64,000 nucleotides of DNA from Prochilodus magdalenae (lineage: Eukaryota; Chordata; Actinopteri; Characiformes; Prochilodontidae): NCBI GenBank assembly GCA_024036415.1, contig JAMWET010000573.1, positions 868,001-932,000 on the forward strand, written 5' to 3'. Position 1 is the first letter of the stretch. Every line of letters begins with the position of its first letter. The position numbers and the translations under genes were made by a program. Shown here piece after piece: positions 25,098 through 37,009 of this stretch. The notes under the pieces were generated by a model that saw only the letters and a program-made list of their open reading frames with translations, was not told the DNA's origin and made no database searches.

Positions 25098-25213
25098 TTT
25101 TAAAAATGGCCACCGTGGGACATAAGCCTATGGGCAAGGTCCCAGCAGAATTTTTAATGATCCCAAAAAGACTGGTCAACATGTACTTACAGAGCAAGAG
25201 TCCGAAGATTTAA
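25098..25213 (+). other. Possible terminal exon or coding relic
   Basis: A pyrimidine-rich tract ending CTGCACAG at 25097 looks like an acceptor. It is followed by an open frame (GHKPMGKVPAEF, MIPKRLVNMYLQ) ending at TAA 25211-25213. I recognise no family. The opposite strand is also open here, so the coding interpretation is weak. Confidence 0.2.
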
Positions 25214-26493
25214 TTCATCAGCGTGAGTAATAATAAGGATCTTCTGGTTTTCCATCACACAGGTTCAGGTTCCTGTTGGCTTATCAATAACAAATATCTG
25301 CATGCCAGCTTACAAATGGTATCCCAACCAACACAATTATTTGTATCTTATTTATTTCTGCATTTACGTCATTCTAAAACGTCATAACAAAGCTGGATCT
25401 GGTTATACACTTTTATTTATGTATGTGTCTGTTTCTGCTTCTGTGCATAAGTCACTCAAAGCATCGCGGGGTGCTGGAAAAAGGTGGAGGGCAAAAAATA
25501 AGCATGTGACAAAAGCTGTCATGACATCAAGCATTACGGTATCTGTCAATAATGATAAAAGACACTGCTATGTTAGTGAACAAAATCTGTCATGCCAACT
25601 CATGACATCTGCCATGACATGTTGATGCCAACATTATGTAACAGGTTTCAAGTGCTACCCAAGAACCTTTACATAATGCAAAAAGTTCTGCACTAAAGTT
25701 CCTTGAACTGTACATCCAAGAGCCTTTATTTTTAGGACTGTAAGAAAACAGCATGCAACAGGTCTGTGCTCTCTGCAGTGGGTTTTGGGTGAGATAGGGC
25801 ATTTGTGCTCAGCTTTGCGGGTAGCTGACGGCTCTTCTTTCAGACCCTTAGCTGTCCCTCTCCCACCATCTGCGTGCGAGCGGGAGAGAATGCCGGAAAA
25901 GCAAAGCGTGCTGGGATGAGTCAGTTCGCAGCTACTGCTCTCTGAGATAGGACTGGCAACCAGCCTGGAGTCTGCCTCCTCCAATCCACCTCTCCTATGC
26001 CGAAATCACACACTGTTCTGAGCTGTGATTAGGCCTCGCACCTCCAACAGCAGAGGAGTGGGGGCTTAGCGGGATATTAGCATCAGGACCCAACTGAGTG
26101 GGAATGGCAATGGCACAAGAAACAAAGAGAGAGAGAGAGAAAGAGAGAGAAAAGAACATCTCTTCTAATGACTCACACTCTGTGAGTGCTCTTAAATACA
26201 AGCTTTTGTTTGCTCCTCTCGTTCGCCACTTGTTCTGTGGAGGTGTGATGTGTCTACGCTGGCCATTAGCACAGTAGGCTATGTGTAGCAAAGCCACAAG
26301 GTTAATTGGTTTTGAGAGTAGTACGCATTATATGATATGTTTTATTGTAAATATCTAAAGGAGGAGGCCAACTGTTTTCTTCTTCTTCTGTTTTTTTTCC
26401 AGTTTACAGTAGATGTTTTGTGTGTGTGAGTAAAATGTATGATTCTAATGTAATGGCTTCCAGGGGCTTTGAATAATGGTGCATTTCCTTTAG
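25214..26493. other. Intergenic; GC-richer patch with one AP-1-like site
   Basis: No exon is supported. The 25800-26090 part is clearly more GC-rich than its surroundings and contains a TGAGTCA heptamer at 25917-25923, compatible with a regulatory element. A purine (GA)n run lies at 26127-26153. Confidence 0.3.
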
Positions 26494-26568
26494 CTCGGAA
26501 GTCGGATGTCGGAGCTGAAAATGATGCCACACCCAAGCTGATCGTGTTCCGATTAAACAAAGATGATG
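26494..26568 (+). CDS. Unidentified 75-nt exon candidate
   Basis: The acceptor-like CATTTCCTTTAG ends at 26493 and a strong donor, GATG|GTAAGC, starts at 26569. Between them lies a 75-nt open stretch with phase 1 at both ends. It encodes a hydrophilic peptide with a short beta-like patch (RKSDVGAENDATPK, LIVFRLNKDD). Codon use and composition look coding, but I cannot name the protein and found no partner exon with certainty. It may belong to a gene whose other exons are too short or too diverged to see here. Confidence 0.35.
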
Positions 26569-27190
26569 GTAAGCAAAGGATGGTTTGCTTACTAGCCAAG
26601 TTAGCTGATAGCCATGTGTCAATATTAGGAATAACAGTTAATAACTACACATTACGTAGTATGTTGCAGATCCAAACACTGTAGCAACATGTTCGTAGAA
26701 TGAAATGAGTCAGTACTGTGTGTAAGACTTATACACAAATGCACATAAGCGCTAATAACTACAGTAAAACTACAGCTTCTACTACTGTTAATGGATGCTG
26801 CAGCCATCTTGGACTTTAAGAACGGGGGTTGGTGAGGCTCTCCCGAGTAGGACATTTGACTTGTAGGGGCATTCCAGCTCAAACTTGCTACTGGGATCTT
26901 ATCAATTTTGATTTCCCTGTTCAAATGAAACACAATTTACGACTCCTTTAGAAGCTTTTAACTACTGCAGAATGCTACTGCTATAGTTGGGCTTACAGTA
27001 ACAGTAAATGAATAGGGTGTATCTACCCTTAGAACTGCTTAACCGCTACTATATTTTTTAAAAAGATCTGTCCTTGCCTCAGACATCCACCTTTGTCCAA
27101 GCTACAAGAACACAGTTAGCGCAGCCAGAAAACTAACAATAAACCTAACACACAAATAACACATTGTATGTTCGTTTTTTGGTGGACATA
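26569..27190. other. Nothing recognised
   Basis: No exon, repeat or RNA gene was recognised. Confidence 0.35.
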
Positions 27191-27731
27191 TTAAAGAGCC
27201 CATACCATGGAAGAACGATTTCTATAATTTTAATAACATTAAAGGATTTGATGTATCATATAAACATACTTTCAACCAAGTCCTTTGTCTTTGAATGAGG
27301 CAGGGCAGCCAATTGGAAAAGAGATCATTTACATATATGAGTCTTAAATGCACAGTGACAAAAACAGCCTAATTGATTCTGAAAGAGAATGAAGACAGTC
27401 ATGCACATACCAGTTAGGATTGTTTTTGCTATGCAAAACCACATATAAGAAATTCTATGTATTTTCATCTGTTTAAGGAAACTCTTTAGTATTGAATAAA
27501 GCAGACAATGACACCAAACTACAGCATGCAAAATTCACTTGTGGTGAACACAAAAACGCACTAATTAATCTACAGCAGAAAACAGCAAACACATAAGCTT
27601 GTTTTAAACTAACGAACAACATTAACAGTTACAACAACAACAAATGTCATTTTTAACAGAGAGGTAGGCACATGACAGCGCATATATAAGTAAACATCTG
27701 GGTATAAAAACATAGTATATGGCCCCTTTAA
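27191..27731. mobile_element. Non-autonomous DNA element with TTAAAG(A/G)GCCCATA-type ends
   Basis: The left end reads TTAAAGAGCCCATACCATGG, and the reverse complement of the right end reads TTAAAGGGGCCATATAC, forming an inverted terminal repeat about 540 bases apart. No coding capacity was seen. Part of its interior (TATTGAATAAAGCAGA to the CGCACTAATTAA segment) recurs at 28572-28730. Confidence 0.6.
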
Positions 27732-28571
27732 AATACTTGAATTCATTATTCACACAATTAAACCCTGAGGGCATTAATTATCCAGCTAACCTGACATGCT
27801 CATATGTGTGTGGTGGTAGGAAATGCAATTTAGTTTAATTCAATGCAATTCTAAGCCCTGCATTAGGTCATTTTTCATCTTTTTAAAAAGTGCACATTGC
27901 AAAAACAATACATCAAAAATCTGTTTTAAACACGAAACATTGAGGGGGAAAAAATCTGATTTTTAAGGAGAGCATTGGATTATTCCTTTCAGAGCAGCAC
28001 AGAAGCCCTCATAACTGGGGTTGCTGTTTTGCCCCTTTGGCCATGGAACATGATAATTATGGTCATTGCTTGCTTCCCCTGCATCACCAAGCCAACATCA
28101 GCCATCTTTGCCTTTTGGAGCTAAAGCATTTCTCAGCTACAAGCTGGATTCCTGTAACTAGACACTGAATGTTAGAGGCTACCTCAGGGATGTTATTTCT
28201 GCTAGAATGTTGCCTACATTACTGAATCAAGCTGTAACGTTTGAATCAGAAGTTCTGATATATATTGGGCGCGCATTTGAAATTATGTTTTAGAATTTGT
28301 TACAAAATCATGTTTGGGTAGTACTACATTACCATGCTATACCAATCAGATTGTATTATGTTCAACAACAAAACTATCCATAACTCTAGGCTAAAATATA
28401 TAATGGGTGCAATATCGTCCTACGATTACAGTTCAGAACTCATTAAACATTGTGATCCTGGTTGGTTTCCAGACATATTCAGTTACATGTGATCCATTTT
28501 GATGGATTTATATCTCCTTGAGTATATTCAAACTATACCCATAAGTACAGAATGTTTTCTTTCTGCTCTTT

Positions 28572-28730
28572 TTATTGAATAAAGCAGAAAAGGACACTGA
28601 ATCACAACCAAAAGAGTGGGGAAGGTCACCTCTAGCCATGCAACATTCACTGGTGATGAACACGAAAACCGCACTAATTAAAAATAGCAACCAGAGGGTG
28701 GTGGCGCATGACAGTGCAGCTTTGCATGCT
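28572..28730. repeat. Partial second copy of the 27191-27731 element
   Basis: It shares TATTGAATAAAGCAGA, then CATGCAACATTCACT, GTGATGAACACGAAAAC, CGCACTAATTAA and GCGCATGACAG in the same order as 27490-27680. The ends are missing. Confidence 0.6.
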
Positions 28731-29997
28731 ATGCCCCTTGAGCTGCTTTTGAATTGCAAATCTTTTTTTACGTACCACAGTATATTTACTTTTAGCTACT
28801 TTTTGTAGGTCACTTAGTTACTAATTATGATCCTAGCTTCAATTTCATTATGCCATGTTGATAGATGCTGGGTGCACTTAGAGGTTCCCCTGAGTTCTGT
28901 GTATATAATTAATCCTTAATGCTGCACATAAAGCAGCATACCATAGAACTGGTATTTTATGCTCTTGGGGTCCCCCTACAATTACAGAGTGCAATTCACT
29001 TCTACACCACTGTCTTCAATACATATCACTCCCCTCATGGATGTGCATTTATTGATGAGATGATACAAAATCCAACTCTCCTTCACATACATGCATATGG
29101 ATCCTACAGATTACACATGCTATTTCTTTTGTTTACGTGAGTAAATAATCCAAGTCCCGAGTGTAATCTGTAGTGTTCATATGTTTATGTGATGCAGGTG
29201 CACATGAAGGTGAATGGGATTCTGCCAGAGACTCAGAATTCTGCAAAAACAGTCAAAAAAAACTATTTTACTAGACATTTTACAAGATTAAGATTAATAT
29301 TATAGGATTTTAGAGGTTGCTTTCATGGTTTATATGGTGTAAGACAAAAACTGACCAAACCTTTGGATAAGATGCATAAGAAAATGTTTATCTTTGCCTG
29401 CCCATCTGAAATGGGTCTACAATCTGCTAGCAGATTCTTGTTGTTTTGCTGTTAGCCACGAGAATGTCCGATATCCTTTTATCTCTTTTAGCTCTGGCCA
29501 ATGAGTAACAGTACTCCCAGGTTTACTCTGGTCTCTTGCTTGGTCGCTCTTTTTTTTATTTCTCTAGCAACATAATTTAATGTGGCTTCGCAGCCTCAGC
29601 CATAAGGTCAGTACTGGGAATCCACAGCTAGCTTCTTCTGCCAGCTAACTAAAGCCTCATAGCTCTCGTGCCAGGTCTCATTCCTACTCATCCAAAGTAT
29701 AACAGGTGTTCTGGGTCTGTAGCAGCAATGACTGACAATGACACCATTTTTTCTATTATAAGTCAATTTAACATCAAAATGATTTTGGAGCTGTTGTTTT
29801 AAGGCAAAGTTGTTGGATAACGTTGCTTTTATTGGACCTAAAGTTTGGATTGTAATGGTTAACATGCATACATAAGGTAATACATCAAACTGTACCAAAC
29901 TCTGCATGCTCCTTTCTCCTATATGTTTAAATGAAATGTCTAGAATGGCTTGTAAAGAGTGGGCAGGATGCAGAGCCCGTGTGACTGAATGAGGAAG
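28731..29997. other. Nothing recognised
   Basis: This is the upstream flank of the putative mrtfb promoter. No exon or repeat family was recognised. Confidence 0.35.
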
Positions 29998-30012
29998 TGA
30001 GTCAGTGACTCA
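29998..30012. promoter_or_regulatory. Paired AP-1 sites (TGAGTCA-G-TGACTCA)
   Basis: Two perfect AP-1 heptamers face each other around one base, making a 15-bp palindrome about 430 bp upstream of the CpG-rich exon at 30430-30587. AP-1 (Fos/Jun) binds TGA(G/C)TCA. A regulatory role for the downstream gene is inferred from position. Confidence 0.45.
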
Positions 30013-30206
30013 GGTGCAGCTCAATTGTATTCATGTGTCAAGTGCGAATGTGCCACACCAGATGGCAGTATCACCCAAAGATAGTATTAATATTATTGTT
30101 GTCAGATTAATTGGCTCCTATTAAGATTTTATTACATTTCTCCTTATGTTGTATATCCTGTAACTCATCCTTTTTTCTTTCTTTTTTTTTCTTTTTTTTT
30201 TTACAG

Positions 30207-30363
30207 TCAGTTACCCCTTACAGTTACTACACCGCAGTCAGATATAATAGGCCAGGTCTGCGGTTTTCTCTTACTGTTGTTTCAGTAAGAGACTGACATG
30301 TTGTCTTTTGTTCCCGCACAATGGTGCTATATTTAAAGAGAGCTGAACTGAAGAACAGGACAG
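30207..30363 (+). other. Exon candidate upstream of the CpG-rich region
   Basis: A long polypyrimidine tract ends TTTACAG at 30206, and a donor, ACAG|GTAAGA, follows 30363. An ATG at 30321 opens 14 codons (MVLYLKRAELKNRT) and ends in phase 1. That phase would join in frame to the mrtfb exon at 53310. It could be an alternative first exon, a 5' UTR exon or chance. The TATATTTAAA inside it also looks like a TATA or MEF2-type site. Confidence 0.25.
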
Positions 30364-30424
30364 GTAAGAAGTCAGGACCTTCACCTGTGTGCTCTGGAAA
30401 TGAAGGGTTAATTCACTGATTACA

Positions 30425-30587
30425 TCATCGCATCCCGACGCGAGGAGGAGCGGCCATCTTTTTCCAAGAGCAACAACTTTACTTCCAGCGACGGAAAGAA
30501 AATAAACGTCCTGCTGGTGTGTCGCTTTGTTTCAGTCATGTCATTCAGTTTGTTTAAACGCTCATAACCTGGAAACCCGCGTAAACG
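30425..30587 (+). promoter_or_regulatory. mrtfb: Putative mrtfb CpG-rich promoter and noncoding exon 1
   Basis: CpG dinucleotides cluster here (CATCGCATCCCGACGCGAGG and GCGACGG, among others) in an otherwise CpG-poor window. A YY1-type GCGGCCATCTT is at 30450-30460, a motif typical of sequence near start sites. A donor, AACG|GTAAGG, begins at 30588. The next + strand acceptor with coding support is 46370. I infer transcription starts near 30430-30480 and that the 5' UTR exon ends at 30587, giving a first intron of about 15.8 kb. No transcript evidence is available to me. Confidence 0.5.
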
Positions 30588-31182
30588 GTAAGGCTGGTGA
30601 AATTCCCCGTCAGCATTTTGTTTCTGGACTGGTTAAGCTTTGAGAGCGGATGTCACTGAGAATGAGATGTTGTAGTTGCAGCGCTGCTGTGTAATGACAT
30701 TTTGAGAAGTTGCTCGTTCGGCCAGTTGTTCATCTCCCGGTGTTGTTGGTTTGACATTACTGTCAGTGAGGGCTGTTTAACCGGCAGGTTTATTGTTTGG
30801 GTCCGAGTTTTCCGGTCATGAGAACATGCAGCGATTCTGATAATGAATGACCGACCGGCCGTCCGCGAAGTAGTTGTTGAATGGAGATACGAAGACATCT
30901 GAAAGCCCAGCTCCTCCTCTGCTGCTCAGTTAAGCCTCACTGTAGTAACTGTTCCCAATTTATGGGGATTTAATGGTTCACTGACGGGGTTTTGTAAGCT
31001 GGGTGAGTCTGTTGTGCTGTAGGAAACTTTTATTAGGTAGCCAAACTGCAGTGTTATCATTACTTAAAGGCTCATATCTTCGGTTTTCTTCTACGCCCCC
31101 CAAAAGCCCCCCAACTGAACAGTTCAGTTATAACGTATGATATTATGTTCTATTAAGACTGATATACACTCCTACACTGTCC

Positions 31183-31440
31183 ATTTTATCTTATCAGCTC
31201 CACCTACCATTTAGGTGAACTTTGTAGCTCTACAATTACAGACTGTAGTCTATCCGTTTTTCTGCATACTTTGTTATCCCCCTTTCATGACCCTGTTTTT
31301 CCAGGGTCAGGAGCCCCACAGGGCCACCACAGAGCAGGTATTTCTGTATGTATCATTTTCAACACCGCAGTGACACTATTGTGATGATGGCGTGTTAGTC
31401 TGCGCTGTGCTGGTGAATAAATTCTGAAACACATCAGTGG
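31183..31440. repeat. Partial copy of the palindromic MITE family
   Basis: It carries the family words TTATCAGCTCCACCTACCAT, TTTGTAGCTCTACAATTACA, GGCCACCACAGAGCAGGT and CACCGCAGTGACACTATTG. It is one arm only, lying about 600 bp downstream of the putative mrtfb first exon. Confidence 0.65.
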
Positions 31441-31764
31441 CGATTTTACCATCTAATGATTTTGTCAGATTTTGAAAATGTGCCCCAAAAAGCTCTAAAA
31501 GAAATAAATCCCTGACCCCTGCCAAAAAAACCCGACAAGAATTTTAGGCGAAGGCAAAGGTCGCTAAAGCTGAAATTCGAAAAAGGGAGGCTGGAAAATA
31601 ATCTTTTGGATAAACAGTGACGTATCAAGCTGTAAGTCACATGATTTTGTTTCTAATTGCTTGGTATACAGTGTTTACGCAAAGGTGAACTGTTGCTACA
31701 CTTACACCTAATGTTTTACTCACAACACTGTATAATGGGTTGGCTGCTGGAGAATGGAAAAGAC

Positions 31765-32294
31765 CCTACAGTTGGTCCGACCATGGCACATAGCCGTTTG
31801 AAGGCTGTTTTTAAAATTCTGAAATGCCGAAACCAAAGCTCATCTGAAAAATGGCTCAGTGCACAGTATGCTTCCAGAATTCTCTAATGCGTTTGCGTTG
31901 CGAGGTGCATATCGTCAGGGTGGCACAGTGATTTCAGCCCGCCTAGTTTATCGCCTAGTTTATCGAGATGTTTGTTTTACGTACTTCAGCATACTTCAGA
32001 TGTTGGCTTTGATAATGAATGAGGTTGCAGGTGTAGTTTCCTCATGATGACCCTTTCATACAGGTCATGTTTGTGCAAGCAGTGCTACACAGTGGAACCT
32101 TTTGCCATCACTCTGCTGAACCTTGCTGCAGGTCTTTTGCTGTCATGGGGAGTTTGCTTTGCATTTCTTTCTAGCACTCTAGCAATTCTATTTTGAGAGT
32201 TTTCAAAGTCATCCAGATCTTGCCTGTACTTCTCTTTAACTGCCTGTTCTTTATGGCATTTTGAGAAGTTGATCTTGAAAGTCGGAAGATGCAT
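31765..32294 (-). mobile_element. Possible Harbinger-type transposase fragment
   Basis: On the minus strand, 31865 to about 31765 reads DELWFRHFRILKTAFKRL then CAMVGPTV. This resembles the start of Harbinger/PIF nucleases (F-x-x-x-F-R-M-x-x-x-x-F-x-x-L, then V-x-P-x-I). Upstream on the same strand, 32294-32085 holds a 69-codon charged frame (KEKYRQDLDDF, RIARVLERNAK) that might be part of the same element but has no recognised motif. No termini were found. The assignment rests on a short similarity. Confidence 0.35.
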
Positions 32295-33035
32295 CTTTTA
32301 TAGCCTTCCCCTCCATTGTTGATGTCAACTAGCTACATTTTCAGATCCTCAAAACTATTGTTGTACACCATTAGCAAGTTGGCAACAAGCCATGTTGAGG
32401 TTAGCTCAATTTGACTGTTGTCCGGTGGTCGGAGACTTCCTTTACAGTTAGTGCCAAATGACTATATTGGCTATAAATGATCAGCGATGACGATGAAGTT
32501 ATGACGTTATCTGTGCATTAATCTGTGGTGCAGGGCGAATTGTGGTATCTGTGTATCCAGACTCAATTAAAGTTGTTCAAATATAAATGAACTATGTATT
32601 GCAGTAAATACAGGTTTATCTAACTTTATAAGATGTAGTAAGACAAGCACGGTGTGATGTCACCTCCCAGGTTGTTGTGGCCATGTTACTGTGGTCTATT
32701 TAATTGAGCTTTCATGGTTCATTTGAAAGTCTTTGGGCAGTAACAATCTTGTTAAGCACACACTCCCATGATGGGAGTTGCTCTTCGAGAGAATAGTGAA
32801 GCTTTCACTGTGACCTCAGTGACATGCCTGTTGTGCTGGCGGTGAGTCTGTGAGACACAAGGCTTGAACATGACCTGAGAAATTACACTCAAATATGAAT
32901 AAAACAAATGAAGAAAAGGATATCTAAAAATGTCAAAAATAGTTATACTTCTGTGGGATTTTCAACACAAAACATCTGTCACACTAGAGTTTAGGGCAGA
33001 TGCTAAAGACCACCTTGGACTACACAGAGTGTTTT

Positions 33036-33073
33036 TTATTTTTATTTATTTATTTTTTTTTTTTTTTTTTTTG
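33036..33073. repeat. T-rich low-complexity run
   Basis: A TTTATTTATTT leader followed by more than 20 T. A second simple repeat, (ATAC)n, is at about 33450-33482. Confidence 0.9.
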
Positions 33074-33482
33074 GTCCAACTACTGCTGCTCATGAATTGT
33101 AGTGTGCGGTGTTCTGGCAAGCCAGTCAGGTTAAGAATAATGCTTAAGGGGAGCTTTAAAAGCACGGTGCTGCACGTCTTCTCTCTGTTTATCTGAGGCA
33201 GCCTCAGTTTGTCTGCACAGTATCAGTTGTCAGTGTTATTTCACTGAACATATCACTGTGCCTGCTTGTTCAGCACATGGAAGCTTCCAATGTTGGAGCC
33301 TCAATGTCTGAATCTTTTTTGTTTGAACATCTCAGTCTATTGTGTTTAATAGTATTACAGTGCAAAGTCAAAATGATATGTTTTGCCAAAGTGTGTGTGA
33401 GACTTTAGTTTTTAGTTTTGCAAAACACAAACACACATTTATGTCAGTTCCACATACATACATACATATATACATACATACA

Positions 33483-36400
33483 CAGACAGCAAGATTTTGC
33501 CAGGCACTGTCATGACCCTCATCGTGTAATGTATTGACAGACATTTAAATTAAAAATATATCAGCATTGATGTGTCACAGGATTGCCATTGGATTGGTAG
33601 GACTAATTGGATGGGTAGGACTAATACCAAGCGGCTACAGAATAAGTTTTAATAAGCTACACAAGGTTGTTGAGTTTATATGTAGCAGTTCATATGCAGG
33701 GTTGTCAGAGTTACTTTTAAAATTGTATTTAATGACAGATGGATAATTACCTGTTGACAGTGTAATTATAACCTAATTTATAACCTAATTCAGACGTGTT
33801 TAGTTAAAATATGATTCCAGTGGCATCACCCTATTGTATTGTAATCTGCTGGCAATCAGATGCCTTTTATTCTGTAACAATTTATTTGTTTCTGATTATC
33901 TATAAAAAAGAAAAAATAAAGCTGTGTTTTTTTTCCCCGACAACCATCGTGCTGACCCAAAAAAATAGATCTTTCAGAATTTGAACAATGTGAATTTGTA
34001 ATAATGACAACAATGATATTGTAGCATTTCAGAAGACCACAATGTTTTGGATAGATTACTGTGTTGTCTAAAGTGTTACATTTTTCATTAATGCTAATCC
34101 AGGTAAATGCTAGTCCAGATAAATTGTCCAAGTAAATTGCCATTGACCTAGAATTCCCATATTCATGCATCGGGTGTTGGCAAATATGATGATCTTTAAT
34201 CATTATCATGACAAATTACAGCACTAGATGCTCTTCTAAGCATATTGTGGAGATTACTAGTGCCTTAAGGACTGCATGTTAATTTAATTAAACTCAGAAA
34301 TCAAGAAGCAAATTCCAGCCCAAAACACATCTTGACTGATTGACCACTGCTTTACAGCCACTGCTTTACAGTCTGTTATTTACTATGTTCTGGAAAAGTG
34401 GGCATGTGTGCCACAGATGCTCAGGAACAGTCCTCGACACACTCCAAATGTAGGCCTACCCCACCACAAGGGTCATCAAGCGGAAGTTTCCTCGCCCTGG
34501 CCTCAGGCACGGTACACTTACGTCACGTTCATACATCACACACTACTGTGTACAATTAGGATTGCTCCCTTCCTGAAAGTAGAGACATAAGGAAGGAAAA
34601 TGGCGTTTAGATTTTGTCTCCAGTTCTTCTGTTCGCAGCCTTATGTTGCCTGGGTTAGAGGACATAGGCCACATAGGCCACAGCTGTGCACAGGGAAAGA
34701 GAGGGAGAGAAAGAGAGCAGGGCTGGAGGTCCCAGTATTTATAGCCAATGTAAAAGCATGCTGAGTCTCTGGTGGTCTGGACTTTGTTTTCTCAGCCTGC
34801 TGTGTTGCCTGTTTGACTTGAAGCTGGAGGCTGGGACGCTGTTATTGTTACCTGTTATTAGGCGAGTAAGCCTTAGCGCCAATCTTTTGTGGTTGAACTG
34901 TAATACAAAAAGATCTCACACTCCCCTAGAATGCGGATAAATCAAGCCAGGGTTGTTGTTCTATGAACATTGTGGCAGTGATGTCACCATATAAACATCC
35001 GCTTTCATGCTACATGTGAAATGCTTGGGTCAAATGTCAGACAACCAGCAATTTCTTGTACTTCACACCTCTGACATTCATGTTCTGTTAAGCTTTTCTA
35101 TTCTGATCTTGCACGTCCTGTTTCTACTGATCCAGAATCATCTTCATTCTTCAGACGTCAGTGAGATCAAACAAAACACAGGAATAAGTAATGAGCAACA
35201 GCGGCCAGCCTAAATCTTTAACAGGGAAAAATCTTTCCTTTAAGGGAAAAGTAGCTTATTAGAATATTTACTGAATAGAATTTTAGCATAGGTGTCCTCC
35301 TCTAATTTATATTCATATTTATAAATGAATTGTATTACAAATTCATGGCTACCCATATAGAATACTTTCCACCATTTACATTCAGTAGTAAATCTGTTAT
35401 TTTTAGTTATGACAGGTCAAGCTCAGATGACTTATTTCTTATTTGTGATGATATTTGTTTATTCATAAATCAGCATGCCTATGTTCTTACCTCATTACAC
35501 CTTGGTCTGATCAGGTAACTTTTAGAATGGTAAGTCTAGTTAAACAGAAACTGAGAAACAAATCTTTTGTTAATTAGCCAAAGCTTAAAGGGAAACCTGT
35601 ATTAGGCTAAATTTTTAATCCTGCATATTATGTAGTAATACTATATGAAAATGAAAAAGAAAAAACCTACACCGGATGAATTGACATCAGTGTATTAGCA
35701 TATAGCACAAATATAGTGCTACTTATTACAGCTTTGGTAAACATTGATATTTTGCCACATGCCTAACAATTCTCCATAAAGGAAAAAATAAATTTACGCG
35801 GTTTTGGTCTTTCACCAAACTTGAGTCAGCAAGACGCTTGTGTGTGTCTTCTTTAGTTTTGCGCTGAAGCTACAAGGCTAATGTAGTTAACAAATAATAA
35901 AACTCTGTCACTTAAAACCATTTACTAATACATTTGGCTATGGGTACCAAACATAGACTGGTCAACCAACTATGTTTAGGTCAAGGAGTAAACTGTGTGA
36001 ATTTGATTTTTTGGGAAAGCCTTGAGCCATTGTAAAATTGCAGCGAATGGTCTCAAGTAGCTCGTTATTTAAATGCATTGAGATGGCTAATGGTCAGCCT
36101 GCTGTATTTAACCCTCAATGAACAGAGTTATGTTAAAAGTTTGGGAGGAGGGCCATGCCTGAATTTTGCCAACATGCCAGTTTCAATCTAACGTCCTATT
36201 AATTCCCATCTCGGTTCCCTCTATCAGTTATACAATACAGTTATACAAAGTCGTCTCGTAATACACTATGTGTATCATGTTACAAACACAAGTGCTTTGA
36301 AAATCTCAAACGTTTGCTTACGACCCTCACGGCATTAAACCCAAGACTTGATTATCCAGAAGGCATGCTGACATTGCAGCCAATGCAAAATCAGAAATGC

Positions 36401-37009
36401 TGGATATTGTTGTATAATTATCAGTCGACATATGCTATCATTTAGTGCTCTCAGAAACTGAAGAAAAGGTGGATGGGGTTCCCACTTAAAGCACAGCTGT
36501 GCTATTGAAATGTATTGCTATGCTTTGTATATACGATTCTGTAGTGGGAAAATAGCTAGTTTTGCATGACGTTAGTCCCACTTCCATTCTGTTAAGCAAC
36601 TGTTGGACCACAGAGGCGGTACTGATCTGCCTGTTCGCAGAATTCATTGTTCTTCCTACATGTGTGTTTGGAGGACTGTATATAAACAGCTTGGATTGTT
36701 GTTTAGAAGATTGTTTGTCTCTTGATGTTAGTGAAAGCATTACATCATCATGACTCATGCTTATTGCCCGCAGAGCTATAGTAATAAGTAACTGGAATAA
36801 GGATCCTGGAATGCTGTTCATGTATTTCCTGCACATGAGGTGAAACTGTTGACAAAGTTTGAGTAACTCTTGTGTGATGCTGTGGAACATGTGTCCTCCC
36901 GGGGCAGAACGTTTTTCTTTTTTAATGATTTACTGCACATTGCGTTCCAAAGCACTCTTTCTTAACAAATTACATCCAACTCTCCAACCCTGTCAGAGGA
37001 CAGACAAGA
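33483..37009. other. Putative mrtfb intron 1; nothing recognised
   Basis: Short frames such as 33856-34209 and 36486-36890 on the minus strand have no motif or splice support. No repeat family was identified. Confidence 0.3.
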
